From Sphaerosporella brunnea (lineage: Eukaryota > Ascomycota > Pezizomycetes > Pezizales > Pyronemataceae), in the NCBI GenBank assembly GCA_008704415.1, contig VXIS01000443.1, forward strand, positions 1 to 30,597: 30,597 nucleotides of DNA, written 5' to 3'. The notes below the pieces were generated by a model that was not told the DNA's origin, did no database searches, and saw only the letters and a program-made list of their open reading frames with translations. Positions 28,745 to 30,597 of the stretch are shown piece after piece. How positions within the stretch are numbered: position 1 is the stretch's first letter; the number at the start of each line of letters is the position of its first letter. The position numbers and the translations under genes are program-made.

Positions 28745-28840
28745 CTTTTCCTGCCGGTTTCTATAGCAGTTGGCGCCCCAGTGCAGTACTGAGTAGTCTC
28801 GCCGAAAGCGGCAACCACTCGTCGAGTGGTGTTGAGGCAT
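28553..28840 (-). CDS. small acidic-tailed protein, two exons (copy 2)
   Basis: Minus strand: exon 1 28840-28685, an identical 51-nt intron 28684-28634, exon 2 28633-28553. The 78-residue product begins MPQHHSTSGCRFRRDYSVLH, continues NRQEKRFRSPFSRWTEKFL and ends with the same acidic tail DEDNEEDWEDTDESVTSSD. The frame is open further upstream, to a TGA about 80 nt before the ATG, so a longer first exon fed by splicing from module 3 is possible. Against copy 1, about half the exon changes are silent, so purifying selection is not shown. No signal peptide at this start; function unknown. Confidence 0.5.
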
Positions 28841-28884
28841 CCGTCCTCCTGTCCGCCCCTTATCCCTCCCACCCGGTAAGACTT

Positions 28885-29445
28885 GTGGCCACGAGATGCC
28901 CGTAGGCGATCAAGTTTCGGCCAGGCCCAGACGTTCACTTGCTTTCTCGTGTCTCGGGTTTTGATACCTGTAGCTAAACCCATCAAAATCAACATCAGTT
29001 TATGTCGTGAGAAGGTGGCGGGAAGGCGACCCCGCTGATGGAGAAGGGGTGAAGACACTTACGTTCCTCTGGGGAAAGAGGTAATCCGAGATTCCCCCCC
29101 CCCCCCATACCCAGGAAAGCTGAGCGGAAAACCGCGCCGACGACGAGAAGGTTTCGACGCTGCTTCCCCGACGTCGGCGACCTCACATCGCGAAGCGAAG
29201 AGGAAGATACCATCCGAAAGAAAAGGATAAACCTCTCCTCGCCAAATGGCGTGGTTGTGATGGTGACGGTGGCAGCAGGATAACGATGGGGGCGATGTAA
29301 GGAAAGAGGAAGGGAGCTGCTTAAATACCCCAATTTCCATTTTTTCTCGGCGCCGCCGAGGGCGTGAATTCGTCTATGTCGTTTGTGGGCATGCCATCAA
29401 GCACCAGAATGGCCCCGGGAAATGTTGACTCATAGCAAATCACGG
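28885..29445 (-). repeat. minus-strand transcription-unit-like module 3
   Basis: Landmarks, plus coordinates: cccagacgttcacttgc at 28925, caacatcagtttatgtc at 28990, gaagacacttac at 29051-29062 (minus GTAAGTGTC donor), ctcgccaaatggcg at 29238, agcaggataacgatggggg at 29274, ttaaataccc at 29321 (minus GGGTATTTAA box), ggcatgccatcaagcacc at 29388 and ccccgggaaatgttgactc at 29413. A possible acceptor TTTAGCTACAG (about 28968) would give a 95-nt intron. Downstream on the same strand lies the acidic-tailed gene copy 2, which could be its 3' end. A run of 13 C (29094-29106) sits in the leader. Confidence 0.55.
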
Positions 29446-29699
29446 GGATGTTGGCTGTCATAAAGGAAAGATTATCCGCACCCCGGAATAACTGGTGTGT
29501 CGGCAACTGGAAAGTAGGCGGACTCTTCAGTGGATGAGGACCCCAGGCGTTAGCACTGTCTAATACCTCTGGCAGTCTATATCTCTGCCCTTTCCTTTTG
29601 TCACTGTCCTGTCCATTTTGCTTGTTGGGGGAGGATCTACTTGCAGGCTGTGAGTTGCTGATATTTCCTTCTTGCGGCAGACAGGAGTTGCAACGTTGG

Positions 29700-30056
29700 A
29701 AAGGCAACACTGACGTTTCGTGCCCCCTCATGTCTCGGCTCCCACAGTCCGCGTGTCAGCTTGTCTCATGAAAAAAGAGGCAGCGAGGATGTGAAGATAC
29801 TTACTTACTCCAGGAGCGGTAAACAACCTAGCGAAGCTCTGTACTTTCTGAAAGATACGATACGACAAACCTTCTTCGCTAGGTGGCGATGACCTTGTTG
29901 ATGGATAGAAGAGGCAGTAGTAGTTGAAGGTACTCAAATAGGCCCCCGCCCCCCGCCAAACGTCCGTGAATTCATCTGCGTCGTGTGTTGGCATGCTACC
30001 AACCAAGGGGATGACCCCCCGGGAAGTGTTCAGGTTGACTCACTGGAAAGCACGGC
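29700..30056 (-). repeat. minus-strand transcription-unit-like module 4
   Basis: Landmarks, plus coordinates: cagcttgtctcatgaaa at 29757, gaagatacttac at 29793-29804 (minus GTAAGTATC donor), aaaccttcttcgctaggtgg at 29869, tactcaaatagg at 29931 (minus CCTATTTGAG box), gaattcatctgcgtcgtgt at 29968, ggcatgctaccaacc at 29990 and ccccgggaagtgttcagg at 30016. A minus frame starting MVGSMPTHDADEFTDVW (30006) parallels GMPTNDIDEFT near module 3, hinting at shared coding ancestry upstream of the TATA-like box. The interval 29446-29700 between modules 3 and 4 has an open minus frame (29321-29731) without a recognised motif. Confidence 0.5.
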
Positions 30057-30597
30057 GTGGTGGTCGCCCCGGCGACGCATCAGTGAGGGAGGGTCTCCTT
30101 CCTCCGGATTTTAGCAAATGACTGGTGAGAGCAGCGGCAGGAGGGCATCCTCTCAATCCGAGCCTTCGCGGGATGGGCTCAGGGCTATTGTAGGTTTGAT
30201 ATGGCGCGGCGTGCCGTAGAAATTCACCACTAAAAGCAGTTGCGAAGCCATTCCCTCCAAGGCACGAGTCACGGAGAGCCTGAAAATGCGCACACCAGAT
30301 GAAGGCCTCTCCAATCGCAAGCACGGGCTTTTTTTTTGTTGGAGAGGGGGGTCTGCTTGTACATACCGTATTATCCCGATTTCACAGCCGCCGAAGTATA
30401 CCGACACGTACCGTTCAGCGGGCAGTGAAGCTGGATGGGAAGTGTTTCGATGCGAGCTGGCGTCCGAAGACGCGACGTGGAAAGCCAAAAAGACGTCAAT
30501 GCGACGAAGACGGGGAAGAGCGAGTTGCTCAGGCTGTCGCCGCGGTGTCCATCTCCCCGCTCTGTCCAAGCACGTCGCTTCCGACCGCCTCTCACAC
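30057..30597. other. unassigned right end; possible minus-strand exon
   Basis: Minus-strand frames at 30153-30569 and 30371-30595 overlap. A good fungal donor GTATGTACAAG occurs on the minus strand at about 30353-30363, so an exon upstream of it (30364 to the edge) is possible. No family motif and no clear start; the gene, if real, continues past the window. Confidence 0.25.

Overview
The window is eukaryotic, almost certainly from a filamentous fungus. It holds Ty3/Gypsy chromoviruses with C-terminal chromodomains, Ty1/Copia remnants with a fungal-type half-tRNA primer site, a hAT-type non-autonomous element, and a clean 51-nt intron (GTATGT...TTTGCAG). There are no operons, ribosome binding sites or CRISPR arrays. 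The species cannot be named from sequence alone. The window reads as transposon-rich heterochromatin, and no housekeeping gene is recognisable.

Layout. 1-1061 is the 5' end of a Copia element on the minus strand: gag broken by a TGA, a primer site and a 227-bp LTR. 1062-7284 is gene-poor repeat debris, with a likely solo LTR (4049-4647) carrying four TGASTCA sites, two clusters of an AGTCC motif and a degenerate three-copy repeat. 7285-20881 is a nested pair. An outer chromovirus (separate Gag and Pol frames, one premature stop) is split inside its RNase H domain by a younger, complete-length chromovirus (10723-18563, with 512-bp LTRs differing at four positions). Neither element has a target-site duplication. 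About 45-50 residues of the outer RNase H are missing at the junction, and the outer LTRs are far more diverged than the coding region suggests. I infer a chimera made by recombination between element copies.

20882-24143 holds a Copia Pol fragment, a ~118-bp minisatellite (five copies plus a partial), an array of duplicated coding-like modules sharing a QYGY-type motif, and a 132-bp shard of the outer element's protease.

24144-30597 is the least conventional part. It contains four diverged, same-orientation copies of a minus-strand transcription-unit-like module (TATTTRA box, pyrimidine-rich leader; a GTAAGT donor in three of them). Two copies of a small two-exon gene tail end in an acidic C-terminus and share an identical intron. 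A separate Asp/Glu-rich repeat frame is built on hairpin-forming DNA. One module is interrupted by a 455-bp hAT-type MITE with a perfect 8-bp target duplication. This looks like a lineage-specific, tandemly expanded and decaying gene family of unknown function, and it is the best candidate here for something undescribed.
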